DNA of 64,000 bases, from positions 640,646-704,645 of the forward strand of contig NZ_BMER01000002.1 of assembly GCF_014636865.1 (NCBI RefSeq). Reading direction: 5' to 3'. The notes under the pieces are model-generated. The model did no database searches, was not told where the DNA came from, and saw nothing but the letters and a program-made list of their open reading frames with translations. The position numbers and the translations under genes are program-made. The DNA comes from Parapedobacter pyrenivorans. Its GTDB lineage: Bacteria; Bacteroidota; Bacteroidia; Sphingobacteriales; Sphingobacteriaceae. Positions 52,804 through 61,605 of the stretch are shown piece by piece (position 1 is the stretch's first letter; the number at the start of each line of letters is the position of its first letter).

Positions 52804-53289
52804 AATTTATTAAATATTGGTTATTATCATTTACGTGTTAATCCGACATTCTGCATCAACAACATATTGCTATCCGGACACGTGCCTTCTGCCAGGGCTC
52901 CAAGTGCACATTGTTACCTAGGAGCCGTTATCTGGGAGCCACCATACCCACGTTCATACCATTCAAAACAATGATTGTATTACGCACATAACTGGCCGAT
53001 TACTAATCAATTGGTCTATAACGAAAACAAATTTAACCGGGAATTCCCTCAGAAATTAACCACATTTTTATATATTTATGAATTATAGAATAACATAAAA
53101 CAATTCAAATAAATTTCAAAAAACTCATTATAAGCATCTTATAATTTTAAATATCCACGAAGCTATAAACAATATAGTCCCGACGAATGAAAGTGTACCT
53201 TAACGGGCACCCTTCCGCCCAGCATTATTCCAACGTTTGCATAGCCGGCTTCAATTTGCCAGTTCTAAGCGCTTGCTCAATCAGTATTC
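52804..53289. other. Intergenic region with promoter P3 and AT-rich DNA (486 bp)
   Basis: No ORF is supported. From 53008 to 53062 it holds promoter P3 (listed separately). A leader of about 215 nt (52804 to about 53020) has no obvious riboswitch fold. Between 53063 and 53160 the DNA is AT-rich and contains a perfect 8-bp inverted repeat with a 3-nt loop: ATTATAAG (53127-53134) and CTTATAAT (53138-53145). That repeat could end transcripts of the paralogue at 53290 or bind a regulator. Confidence 0.55.
53008..53062 (-). promoter_or_regulatory. Promoter/operator P3 (cytochrome-ARH-SusCD-nucleoside hydrolase operon)
   Basis: On the minus strand TAAATTTG (53028-53035) is a perfect -7 box. Upstream are the palindrome GGGAATTCCC (53039-53048) and the conserved block TGGTTAATTTCT at the -33 position. 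Downstream is CGTTATAGACCAATTG. The whole 55 bp matches P5 at 46 positions without gaps. A palindrome between -33 and -7 suits a repressor. Confidence 0.75.
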
Positions 53290-54867
53290 TCAGTGATTTT
53301 GATGCGCTTCGATTCCATCCGCGGGCTCATCGCTGTACACGACAACATCATATGCCCGCACGTGGTGATCATTGCTTGGGTTTTTCACCACTACTTTCAC
53401 GGTATGTTTTCCTTTCGGTAATTGATATTCCCAAAAAAGATCATGTCGGCGCGTACGGAATGCCGTTGGCAGTTGCGCCGTTTCTTTCTTTTCGCCATCG
53501 ATGAAACAATCCGCCTCAAATACATAATCAGCAGATTGCCCGGCATTCTTACCCGCAGCGCCACGCAACGCAAACCCCGTCCCTTCAAACTCAAAAACAA
53601 GTTCATCGGTCAGGTTGCGATTTAGATCATGCCGCGCCACAGGATAAAGGTTTTCAAAACTCTTTTCATACCGCACCGGCTCAGGCATCTGCAATGCGAT
53701 AGTCACTTCATCACCTTCGATCTTCCCACCATTACTCACTATCGCCTTCAAGGCATGCCCGTAGCTCACCTCATACACATCACTAAGGGACATGTCCGTA
53801 TATTTGAATTTCATACCCTCGATGTCGGCCAATCCTTGCTTCCAATAATCAGGAATATTTTCGTATCCCATGATGGTGCCGAGTATACCTGCTGCCGACG
53901 ATGGATTACAGTCTGAATCCTGACCACCGCGCGTGGCGATTTCCAGTGTTTTTCCAAAGTCCCCTTCACCATATAGCAACCCCAATACCACATAGGCTGC
54001 ATTCACCTTGGCATCGATATCAAACGGGCTAAATACGCCGTCCGGACACCCCACCTCATCCGTCCATTTACGTTGCACCTCAAACCAGGTCTGTTTCCAG
54101 TCATCGGGATACTGGTCATGCCACTTGATGACGTCCGCAATACATTGGTGAAAATCGCTCTGCGGGGGGATTGCGTCCAAGGCTTGGCGCACAATCAGTT
54201 CAATGTCGTCATTTTTGAAGGCCAAAGCATACATCGCCCCCATGTATACCCCGCCATACCATCCATCTCCGTAGTTCATGATATGGCCCACTTTGTCGCT
54301 GATTGTCGATGCCGCATTGGGCATCCCCGGGCTCATCAATCCCGCAAAATCGGCCTCGATTTGATAATCGATGTCGTCTGCATGCGGGTTGTTGTGCCAA
54401 TGGCCTGACGCTGGTGCCGCTATGCCATTCAGTATATTATAGCGCGCAGCCTGATTGGCATGCCAAAGATTATAGCCGGCATAAGCAAATGCATGTGCAA
54501 ATGAATCAACGGGAGCGTCAATGCCTAATCGTTCAATCACATCTACAAACGTCAGGTCCATATAGATGTCGTCATATAGGTCCGGCCATTCGGTCATCAA
54601 TTTCTTCATGTGATTCGCATCCCAGGGAATCGTCTGGTAATCCTGGATCATTGTTCCGTTGTACCTGAATTCGGTATAACTGCCAAATGAAACACCGATG
54701 GTTTGGCCAGCCCAACCGCCCTTGATTTTGTCTTTGAGCTCATTTTTCCCCATCACGAATTTTTCGGCTGATTGGCCATCATCTTGATGAGTCGCTTTGA
54801 AGCCACCGAGTACGGCTATGGCTAAAACACAACACATAACCGACAGATAATTGTTCTTTACCGTCAT
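53290..54867 (-). CDS. Secreted ADP-ribosylglycohydrolase-fold protein 2 with C-terminal beta domain
   Basis: 525 residues, close paralogue of the protein at 47321 along its whole length. Signal peptide (YLSVMCCVLAIAVLGGFKA). ARH domain motifs: LKDKIKGGWAGQTIGVSFGS, DDIYMDLTFVDVIERLGIDA, PHADDIDYQIEADFAGLMSP, GGQDSDCNPSSAAGILGTI. C-terminal beta domain with EYQLPKGKHTVKVVVKNPS. It lies 31 bp after the transporter gene in the ribokinase operon. The pairing with ribokinase and a sugar transporter argues that the released product is free ribose (or ADP-ribose processed to ribose). Substrate difference from paralogue 1 is unknown. Confidence 0.88.
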   Translation of the reverse strand: MTVKNNYLSVMCCVLAIAVLGGFKATHQDDGQSAEKFVMGKNELKDKIKGGWAGQTIGVSFGSYTEFRYNGTMIQDYQTIPWDANHMKKLMTEWPDLYDDIYMDLTFVDVIERLGIDAPVDSFAHAFAYAGYNLWHANQAARYNILNGIAAPASGHWHNNPHADDIDYQIEADFAGLMSPGMPNAASTISDKVGHIMNYGDGWYGGVYMGAMYALAFKNDDIELIVRQALDAIPPQSDFHQCIADVIKWHDQYPDDWKQTWFEVQRKWTDEVGCPDGVFSPFDIDAKVNAAYVVLGLLYGEGDFGKTLEIATRGGQDSDCNPSSAAGILGTIMGYENIPDYWKQGLADIEGMKFKYTDMSLSDVYEVSYGHALKAIVSNGGKIEGDEVTIALQMPEPVRYEKSFENLYPVARHDLNRNLTDELVFEFEGTGFALRGAAGKNAGQSADYVFEADCFIDGEKKETAQLPTAFRTRRHDLFWEYQLPKGKHTVKVVVKNPSNDHHVRAYDVVVYSDEPADGIEAHQNH

Positions 54868-54898
54868 TTCAATCTTATTTGTTTAGATAATCAGTTTA

Positions 54899-55903
54899 TT
54901 ACCCTCCCGCGGCAATCACCAAACCCAGCCCCACAACAAACAACACAAACATGGCAGCCACCAGCATATTCACGGATTTAGACCCACCCTTAAATTCCTT
55001 CCAGATCAACACGCCCCACAAAGCAGCCACCAATGTAGCACCCTGACCCAGCCCATAGGAGATGGCTGGCCCAGCTTTACCAGCAGCAATCAGGTTGAAG
55101 AGATTGCCTAGCCCCCAGATACATCCGCCGAGGATACCTACTAAATGGATACTAAACCGCCCTTTCACATACTCACCATAGTGGATTGGCTTCCCTTCGA
55201 GCGGCCGTCTCATCAAGATCGTGTTGAACAACAAATTACTCACCACGATGCCTACCGCAAATACCACAAACGCGGTGTAGGGTGTCATCTTACCAGCTGC
55301 TGGTGATACGAAATTCTCCAAGTCCATCCCCGCCGCGACAAACGGATAGAACGTAGACATTAATATGCCGGCGATAACCGATACGATAATCCACTTCCCT
55401 ACGCTTTTCTTACCCGTGCTGCCGGAATGCTTTCCGTAAGCCACGGCATTGAGAACGATGGCGACGGTCACCAACCCTACGCCAAGAAACAACAACACCG
55501 GATCACCCTTACTCAGCATCAGGTAATTGATAAGTACCCCAATCACCAGTGCTAAGCCGATTCCGACCGGAAAAGCAACGGCCATCCCAGCCCCGGCAAT
55601 AGCGGCCGTCAGCAGGATATTGGCGAGATTGAATACGACGCCTCCTATCAACGCACTTCGGATATTTCCACCTTCGGCCTGCGAAAGGTCAGCCAAAAAG
55701 GGCCGGCCGGATTCGCCCATGCTACCCATGGTAAACGCGCCGATAAGTGCCAACAGCAATATCCCCCAAACGTAATCCCAATAGAACAGCTCGAAACGCC
55801 ATTCGCGTTGCACCAGCTTCTGCGTATTGGCCCACGAACCCCAGCACAGCATCGTGATGATGCAAAAAAGGACCGCTAGTCCATAATTTTCTACGATAAA
55901 CAT
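54899..55903 (-). CDS. GRP/RbsU-like sugar transporter
   Basis: 334 residues with about 10 membrane helices, no large soluble domain. The N-terminus VLFCIITMLCWGSWANTQKL and the later GLGQGATLVAALWGVLIWKE are typical of the glucose/ribose porter group of the drug/metabolite transporter superfamily (GlcU, RbsU, RhaT relatives). It would move ribose across the inner membrane, probably by proton symport. It is located between ribokinase (35 bp upstream) and a secreted ARH-type enzyme (31 bp downstream), so ribose is the best guess. Confidence 0.85.
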   Translation of the reverse strand: MFIVENYGLAVLFCIITMLCWGSWANTQKLVQREWRFELFYWDYVWGILLLALIGAFTMGSMGESGRPFLADLSQAEGGNIRSALIGGVVFNLANILLTAAIAGAGMAVAFPVGIGLALVIGVLINYLMLSKGDPVLLFLGVGLVTVAIVLNAVAYGKHSGSTGKKSVGKWIIVSVIAGILMSTFYPFVAAGMDLENFVSPAAGKMTPYTAFVVFAVGIVVSNLLFNTILMRRPLEGKPIHYGEYVKGRFSIHLVGILGGCIWGLGNLFNLIAAGKAGPAISYGLGQGATLVAALWGVLIWKEFKGGSKSVNMLVAAMFVLFVVGLGLVIAAGG

Positions 55904-55920
55904 AATTTACTGGTTTTTAC

Positions 55921-55940
55921 AAATTGGTTTATAACTAACT
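55921..55940 (-). promoter_or_regulatory. GTTATAAACCAATT element between ribokinase and transporter genes
   Basis: The minus strand has AGTTATAAACCAATTTG here, at the ribokinase stop. The same core appears just downstream of the -7 boxes of P1, P2, P3 and P5. An internal promoter is possible, but no good -7 box precedes it. Confidence 0.3.
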
Positions 55941-56859
55941 ATGGTGTCATGTTACTCAATAATACCTCATTGCGGAACGGGATCGATGATTGCGCGCCCA
56001 TGCGTGTTACCGCGATCGATGCCGCCCGACAAGCAAAAGAAACCGCATCGGTCAACCCCTTGCCTTCGCCTATAGCCACAGCAAGTGCTCCATTAAACAC
56101 GTCGCCCGCCGCTGTGGTATCCACCGTTTCCACGCTCGGTGCGGGAATGTGATGAAACACACCGTTCTCCAGCAAAGCCGCACCTTGCTTTCCCAGCGTA
56201 ACAATCACGTGGTTCACCCCTTGGGCATGGATACTTTCCGCAGCTTGCCGTGCACTCGGAATATCCACAATCCGAATACCTGATAGCATTTCTGCCTCGT
56301 TGACATTCGGTGTAATGACATCGACTAAATGGAATACACTTGGCACAAGCTCATTGGCTGGCGCTGGGTTGAGAATCACCTGCATCCCTTTCTCCCTTGC
56401 AATTCGCGCAGCAAATTCAACCGTGCGCATCGGGATTTCCAATTGCATCAATAATATCTTGCTATCGGGATATTTGTCAAGCACTTTCTCTACATCCACC
56501 GGTTCCAAGTGTGCGTTAGCCCCGGGAGCCACCACAATACTATTTTCACCGTTGTCATCCACGGTAATGAGCGCAATCCCGGATGGGCTGTCGTGATCAG
56601 ATAATATCCCATTTATATCCACCCCCTCTTCATCAAACAACTGGGACGACTGCTTTCCAAAAATATCATCTCCGATCTTGCCAACGAACGCTACATCTCC
56701 CCCCAACCGAGCCACTGCAACAGCTTGATTGGCCCCCTTGCCTCCCGGATTCATAAAAAACGATCCACCCAGTACGGTCTCCCCCGGCTGGGGAATATGG
56801 CTGGTTTTTACGACCATATCCATATTCATACTACCTACTACAATGATTTTATTACCCAT
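55939..56859 (-). CDS. rbsK: Ribokinase
   Basis: About 306 residues, PfkB family. N-terminal IIVVGSMNMDMVVKTSHIPQ, substrate motif NPGGKGANQAVAVARLGGDV, and the ATP/catalytic motif DTTAAGDVFNGALAVAIGEG, with Asp in the GD as the base, are the ribokinase forms rather than fructokinase or adenosine kinase. It phosphorylates D-ribose to ribose 5-phosphate in the cytoplasm. The frame begins at GTG 56871, but ATG 56859 (MGNKIIVVG) fits the family start. It is the first gene of the operon behind P5, with the transporter and secreted ARH downstream. Confidence 0.93.
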   Translation of the reverse strand: MGNKIIVVGSMNMDMVVKTSHIPQPGETVLGGSFFMNPGGKGANQAVAVARLGGDVAFVGKIGDDIFGKQSSQLFDEEGVDINGILSDHDSPSGIALITVDDNGENSIVVAPGANAHLEPVDVEKVLDKYPDSKILLMQLEIPMRTVEFAARIAREKGMQVILNPAPANELVPSVFHLVDVITPNVNEAEMLSGIRIVDIPSARQAAESIHAQGVNHVIVTLGKQGAALLENGVFHHIPAPSVETVDTTAAGDVFNGALAVAIGEGKGLTDAVSFACRAASIAVTRMGAQSSIPFRNEVLLSNMTP

Positions 56860-56881
56860 ATAACTGGTCACAATAACTAAA

Positions 56882-56936
56882 CAATCGGCCTATAACGAAA
56901 ACAAAAGTAATTCGGAATTTCCTTAGAAATTAACCA
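56882..56936 (-). promoter_or_regulatory. Promoter/operator P5 (ribokinase-transporter-ARH operon)
   Basis: On the minus strand TACTTTTG (56902-56909) matches the -7 consensus. The imperfect palindrome GGAAATTCC (56914-56922) sits in the spacer and TGGTTAATTTCT in the -33 area, as in P3. CGTTATAGGCCGATTG follows the -7. The ATG at 56859 gives a short leader of about 35 nt, unlike P3. Confidence 0.75.
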
Positions 56937-57090
56937 TTTTTTAATAATTTTATGAATCATAATACACATTAAAATTGTAAAAAATAAACTAAAATACTAT
57001 ATAACAAATAGTTATACAAAAAAATTCAAAAATACACTTCGCCGTCAAATCATCAAATACTACACACTTATTCTCAAAACGTTGTCCATT

Positions 57091-58575
57091 ATGCTCGCTT
57101 TCGAATTGGAAAAACTGATCAAGTCATTATCAGCTGCAGAGAAAAAACATTTCCAGCTCCATTGTGCCAAACTAAAGGGCCCTAGCGATTACGTGCGGTT
57201 ATTCAACCTCGCCACCGACAAAGACAACGGAGATGACAAGTCATGGGAACAACGGTTCAAGGAAGAACATCCGTCCAAATCCTTTGACAATACAGCTGGT
57301 TACCTATACAAAGTCCTCACCGATGTACTCGTACAAATACGCATCGAGCAGGATACCTGGTACCTGCAGCACCAAAGCCTGATGAAGGCGAGGCTATGTT
57401 TCGAACGATCCATTCCCAACCGGGCCCACAAAGAGCTGCAAAAAGCATTCAAGCTTGCTTCGGGAAGCCAAAACCATCTTGTAGCTTACCAAGCATCCCG
57501 TATGGAGCTTACCGCACTGGCTGACATCAGCTTTCCGAACATCACTGAACAACAATTAGTAGACAGGCAGATGAAAGCCAAGCATACCTTACAATCGCTT
57601 CGCCAGCTCCACGAACATTACTCGTTGTATGAGTTGCTTAGCCACCGACTCACAAAAGGCGCCTTAACCGTCGGCGGGAGCAGTGATAAAAAAATCAATG
57701 ACCTCATCCTTAGCGAGCTCAGCCTAACGACCAGGGGCAGCCAGCACCAATTCGAGCCACAAAAACTTCACCTGCTATTTCAATCCTTTTTTTTCATCCA
57801 TACGGGCGAATACCGTTCGGCACTGCGGATATTTAACCAGCTTAACAAACTGATTGAAGCCAATGAACCGATGTGGGACTACCCGCCTTACGACTACCTC
57901 TCGGCACTGGATGGCATATTGGATAGCCTGCGGAGTATCGGCTTCTACCGGGAGATGGCGCACTTCATCAACAAGACCGTCGCCCTGTCTGAGCGGGCCT
58001 ATCCTGATCATTTCGGAAGCCTCGCCACGCTAACATCCCTAGCTTACCGGCTAAGCATGCACCTTGGTATGGGCGACCTTCGCGAAGCCTTATTAGTACT
58101 GGACAAACGCAATAGGGAGCCGCACCATACGGCAATTACCGAAAGTCATGAGAAACAGTTGGAATATCTCTATTTTGAAGGGCTGACGTATTTTCTCTCG
58201 CGGCAATGGAATAAAGCGAATAAATGCCTAAACCGGCTCTTTGCCGCCGCGAAACAAAACGCTCAACTTCCGGTCTACCGTGCTGGAAGGCTGCTCCAGA
58301 TCCTTCTCTGTTACGAACAGGATGACATGGAGTACCTCGAATACGAAATCCGTTCATACAAACGGGCCTTCAGCAAATTCGGCAAAGCTTATAAAACCGA
58401 GAAATTGATCTTCAATACCATTGCAGCCGACCCCAAACGCCGGGGGAACACATGGAAAGCAACCGCTCATAGAAAGATGACTGGTAAATTAGAAGGTATC
58501 CGAAACGAAAAAAAGGAGCTACAGCTCCTTAAGTTCTTTGATTATGGAAAATGGATGTTAAGAAAATACGAATAA
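57091..58575 (+). CDS. Unrecognised helical-repeat (TPR-like) protein
   Basis: About 494 residues, no signal peptide or membrane helix, so probably cytoplasmic. It looks all-helical with degenerate TPR-like pairs: AHKELQKAFKLASGSQNHLV, GEYRSALRIFNQLNKLIEAN, GDLREALLVLDKRNREPHHT, RQWNKANKCLNRLFAAAKQN. The N-terminus (LEKLIKSLSAAEKKHFQLHC) resembles a short DNA-binding or protein-docking helix bundle, but no motif is certain. Basic and rich in Leu, Lys, Arg. The frame opens at TTG 57082, but ATG 57091 is preferred. It is alone on the plus strand, and its stop is 2 bp from the convergent OmpA-type gene. I do not assign a function. Confidence 0.7.
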   Translation: MLAFELEKLIKSLSAAEKKHFQLHCAKLKGPSDYVRLFNLATDKDNGDDKSWEQRFKEEHPSKSFDNTAGYLYKVLTDVLVQIRIEQDTWYLQHQSLMKARLCFERSIPNRAHKELQKAFKLASGSQNHLVAYQASRMELTALADISFPNITEQQLVDRQMKAKHTLQSLRQLHEHYSLYELLSHRLTKGALTVGGSSDKKINDLILSELSLTTRGSQHQFEPQKLHLLFQSFFFIHTGEYRSALRIFNQLNKLIEANEPMWDYPPYDYLSALDGILDSLRSIGFYREMAHFINKTVALSERAYPDHFGSLATLTSLAYRLSMHLGMGDLREALLVLDKRNREPHHTAITESHEKQLEYLYFEGLTYFLSRQWNKANKCLNRLFAAAKQNAQLPVYRAGRLLQILLCYEQDDMEYLEYEIRSYKRAFSKFGKAYKTEKLIFNTIAADPKRRGNTWKATAHRKMTGKLEGIRNEKKELQLLKFFDYGKWMLRKYE

Positions 58576-58577
58576 AA

Positions 58578-60506
58578 TCAGTTCTCAATCACGAAAAACT
58601 CCACTCGTCTGTTCCACTGATGTTCTTCTTCCGTACATTCAACACCTTTGGCGCAGTGGTTAGCCAGCTTGGTAAATCCATACCCCTTCGCAACCAAACG
58701 GTCGGCAGCAATCCCCTTGCTTACCAAGTACGCTACCGAAGAATCCGCCCGTCGCTGGGTCAATTTCATATTATAGTCATGAGATCCGCGTGAATCGGCG
58801 TGAGCGCTCAATTCAATCCTTACATTGGGGTCGCTTTGCAAAAAGGCTGCGATCTTATCCAATTCAAGTGCTGCGTCCGGCCGGATATCAGCCTTATCAT
58901 AGTCGAAATAAATATTTCTCAATACCACCACTTCTTTTACTTCTACCGGCGAAAGATGAATGTCTTTGGTCAACGTGGTACTGGAATCGATACCTGATGT
59001 CGAAAAAGTCATCGGTACGAATGGACGGAAGCCTGTCTGTTCGGCCGTCAGGGTATAATCACTATTTTCCGCCAAATTGAATTTGAATTTACCGTCCGTA
59101 CCGGCATTTACCACCACCGCGTTGGCTTCGTCCCCTACCGGAGTGAGCGTCACCTGGGCTCCGGCTACGGGAAGTTTGGTCTTCGCATTGTACACGCCCC
59201 CCTCCAAATCTATTTGGATAATCTTATTCAGATTGAACCAGTATATATCATCCGCACCGGCACCACCACTTCTGTTTGAAGCGACATAGCCTTCGAGTTC
59301 TTTATCAAACCGGACGGAGAAGTCGTCATAAGGCGAATTGAACGGGAAGCCAAGGTTGGCCACCCTAGGCGTAACGCGGGTTTTATCCAACCGGTAAACA
59401 TCCAATCCACCCATGCCCAAATGCCCATCGGAAGAAAAATAGAAATCACCTCGCTCATCAATACCGGGGAATCGTTCGTCACCCGAGGTATTGATACCTT
59501 CTCCCAGGTTGACGGCATCTCCCCAACCACTGTCTGCATTGCGGACTACATAATAGATGTCTGTGCCACCCTGGCCGCCCGGCATATCCGAGGTAAAATA
59601 AAGCGTGTCGCCCGATAGGCTTAGGAATGGGTCGCCGACAGACCATTCCGTGATGTTATTGTAGCGAAATGGAACGGCCTGTTCACCCCAGTTAGCTGCA
59701 TCCAGCGAATTGGAAAAAATTTCAATGTTGACCGTCACATCCTTTCCTGCCTTACGTTTTTCTTCGCGGGTGAGGTTTCGGGTCACCGCAAAATAGACCT
59801 CGTTCTTCTGTTGGGAGAATGTTGCAGGTCCAAAATGATTAGCACCGTCGCCCCACTTGGCATCGACCTTGGTCACCGCGTCATCACCAGCCACATACAT
59901 TGCGAGATACGGATTACCGGTCCAGCCGTAAATTACATCCGGATTGGAAGCACCGTCGAATCGATCAGAGGCAAAATAGAGCCCATTAGGCCCTTTCGTG
60001 GCTCCAAATTCCGCTTGGGCGCTGTTCCATTTCTTTTGGTTTTTGATTTCAACCGCCTTAATGGGATTTTCCAACCACACCACAGCAGAGTCACACGATG
60101 CATACAGCACGGCCAATTCTTCCGGAGGGATGATGCCTTCGGCTTTCAGTGCTACGCGCTGGTATTGCGCCTTCGCCTCCCTGAATTTAGAGTTGTTGCG
60201 AAGTACATGACCATATTGCAGAATGTGATCGACCTTCGCTTCGTCGTGGTTGGCCAAACGGGCATACCACACCTCTGCCTCCCGATAATTCCGGATATGG
60301 TAATACGACTCGGCAAGCCGTTCGGCAGTATTGATATCGGCCTTAACATCATAGGCCCGTTGGTATAGTTCAATCGCCGTAATAAAGTTGAACGCATTAA
60401 ACTCGCGATCAGCCGACTTCAGCAGGGAGTATTGTGCGTGCACTGGAGATATAGCCAGCAGCCAAAGTCCCAAGATTAAGTAACCCTTATTGTCAAAAAA
60501 TTTCAT
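58578..60506 (-). CDS. OmpA-family protein with TPR and PD40 repeats (type IX secretion-linked)
   Basis: 642 residues. Sec signal ending PVHAQ. Residues about 25-140 are TPR-like (FITAIELYQRAYDVKADINT). Residues 160-420 are PD40/WD40-like blades (GLYFASDRFDGASNPDVIYG; TLYFTSDMPGGQGGTDIYYV; FYFSSDGHLGMGGLDVYRLD). Residues 425-510 are a carboxypeptidase-regulatory-like sandwich (VYNAKTKLPVAGAQVTLTPV). Residues 530-642 are the OmpA peptidoglycan-binding domain (IYFDYDKADIRPDAALELDK; RVEFFVIEN). The order matches PorE-like proteins that link type IX secretion to the cell wall. It follows a PorP/SprF-type gene by 54 bp. Confidence 0.92.
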   Translation of the reverse strand: MKFFDNKGYLILGLWLLAISPVHAQYSLLKSADREFNAFNFITAIELYQRAYDVKADINTAERLAESYYHIRNYREAEVWYARLANHDEAKVDHILQYGHVLRNNSKFREAKAQYQRVALKAEGIIPPEELAVLYASCDSAVVWLENPIKAVEIKNQKKWNSAQAEFGATKGPNGLYFASDRFDGASNPDVIYGWTGNPYLAMYVAGDDAVTKVDAKWGDGANHFGPATFSQQKNEVYFAVTRNLTREEKRKAGKDVTVNIEIFSNSLDAANWGEQAVPFRYNNITEWSVGDPFLSLSGDTLYFTSDMPGGQGGTDIYYVVRNADSGWGDAVNLGEGINTSGDERFPGIDERGDFYFSSDGHLGMGGLDVYRLDKTRVTPRVANLGFPFNSPYDDFSVRFDKELEGYVASNRSGGAGADDIYWFNLNKIIQIDLEGGVYNAKTKLPVAGAQVTLTPVGDEANAVVVNAGTDGKFKFNLAENSDYTLTAEQTGFRPFVPMTFSTSGIDSSTTLTKDIHLSPVEVKEVVVLRNIYFDYDKADIRPDAALELDKIAAFLQSDPNVRIELSAHADSRGSHDYNMKLTQRRADSSVAYLVSKGIAADRLVAKGYGFTKLANHCAKGVECTEEEHQWNRRVEFFVIEN

Positions 60507-60560
60507 AGGATGATATGGTTTTGTAACGTATCCGCATTGAATAAATGGCCTTCAAATCGA

Positions 60561-61523
60561 TCAGAAATAACGAGGGGTCCGCACCCGTTGTGTACCTTTA
60601 TTCAACGAGTAGCCCAACGATATCTCGTGGGTTCCTCCCACTTGATTATTGATTTTATTTAATGCATAATCGAATGAATAACCGATACGGAACTGACTCG
60701 CGGCCACGAATTCAGCAAGCGCGATGATTGAATTGGGTCGCCGCAAGTCATCCGCAAGCCGCGAACCGCTTGATAGCGCAGTTCGGTAAGAAAGTCCGAA
60801 CGTAAATTGCTCAGCAAATATCACGGCCGCATTCAGATCTGTGGTCCAGCCACGGCTTGCTGCATTATCCGCGTTTTTTATCATGATTGATGGCTTCAGT
60901 AGGATATCGGTAGTCAACGGCACAATCCCGCCGCCGGTAACGTAATATTGTGTAACGGGCGGAATCCGTGTACTTCCATTGTCTTCATTGAATACCAACC
61001 TGGAAATCAGGTTATCAACGCCTACCCCGGCAAAAAATGTGTTATTGGAATAGTAGACACCAAACCGCGCATCTGGCAGAAAAGAATTTTCGATATTCAC
61101 AGATTCGGGATCCAATGTCCGCGCCGCGGCATTGTCGAATCCGGAATGGATAAACCCAAGTCCCAGGCCGAATGACAGGCGATCTTCGGGATCCCATCCT
61201 ACACGCAAACGGTACGCGTAATTAGCATACGCGTAGATACGCTTTTCCAATCCCACACGATCACTCATCAAATTCAAGCCAAGCCCTACGTTATCACTGG
61301 CGGTACGCATATCGGCAGCCAGCGCAAATGTTTGTGGACCATCGGGCATACCCGTCCATTGGGATCGGTAATAGGTATGGAAATTCACCGAACCGCGATA
61401 GCCTGCATATGCCGGATTGATATACAAGCCGTTGAACATATATTGGCTATACTGTGCGACCTGCTGGGCCAACACCGGAGCGGTTGAAAAGGCTATCAGT
61501 AATAGAAAAAAGTACTTCTTCAT
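60561..61523 (-). CDS. PorP/SprF-family type IX secretion membrane protein
   Basis: 320 residues. Signal peptide ending APVLAQ, then the family start QYSQYMFNGLYINPAYAGYR and an outer-membrane beta barrel (FALAADMRTASDNVGLGLNL; FRIGYSFDYALNKINNQVGG, THEISLGYSL). PorP/SprF proteins bind or deliver type B-sorted type IX cargo to the cell surface and are usually encoded next to it. Here the gene lies 82 bp after a DUF11 surface protein whose C-terminus is a type B sorting domain, so the pair is a cargo and its dedicated anchor. Confidence 0.93.
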   Translation of the reverse strand: MKKYFFLLLIAFSTAPVLAQQVAQYSQYMFNGLYINPAYAGYRGSVNFHTYYRSQWTGMPDGPQTFALAADMRTASDNVGLGLNLMSDRVGLEKRIYAYANYAYRLRVGWDPEDRLSFGLGLGFIHSGFDNAAARTLDPESVNIENSFLPDARFGVYYSNNTFFAGVGVDNLISRLVFNEDNGSTRIPPVTQYYVTGGGIVPLTTDILLKPSIMIKNADNAASRGWTTDLNAAVIFAEQFTFGLSYRTALSSGSRLADDLRRPNSIIALAEFVAASQFRIGYSFDYALNKINNQVGGTHEISLGYSLNKGTQRVRTPRYF

Positions 61524-61571
61524 GTCATTATCAGTTATTGGATATGGTCAAATCAGCGTTTTTCAATTAAC

Positions 61572-61595
61572 CTGCCGGGACAATTGCCCCGGCAG
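61572..61595 (-). terminator. Hairpin terminator after the DUF11 protein gene
   Basis: CTGCCGGG (61572-61579) and CCCGGCAG (61588-61595) form a perfect 8-bp GC-rich stem around an 8-nt loop. It starts 11 bp beyond the DUF11 stop. The exit sequence is AT-rich but not a clean T-tract, so partial read-through to PorP and OmpA genes is plausible. Confidence 0.6.
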
Positions 61596-61605
61596 ATTTT
61601 CAATT

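Noticed and set aside
53008..56936. Transposon bounded by the 55-bp repeats P3 and P5
   Set aside because: The repeats are direct, not inverted, carry promoter elements in the correct place for each operon, and no transposase or integrase lies between them.
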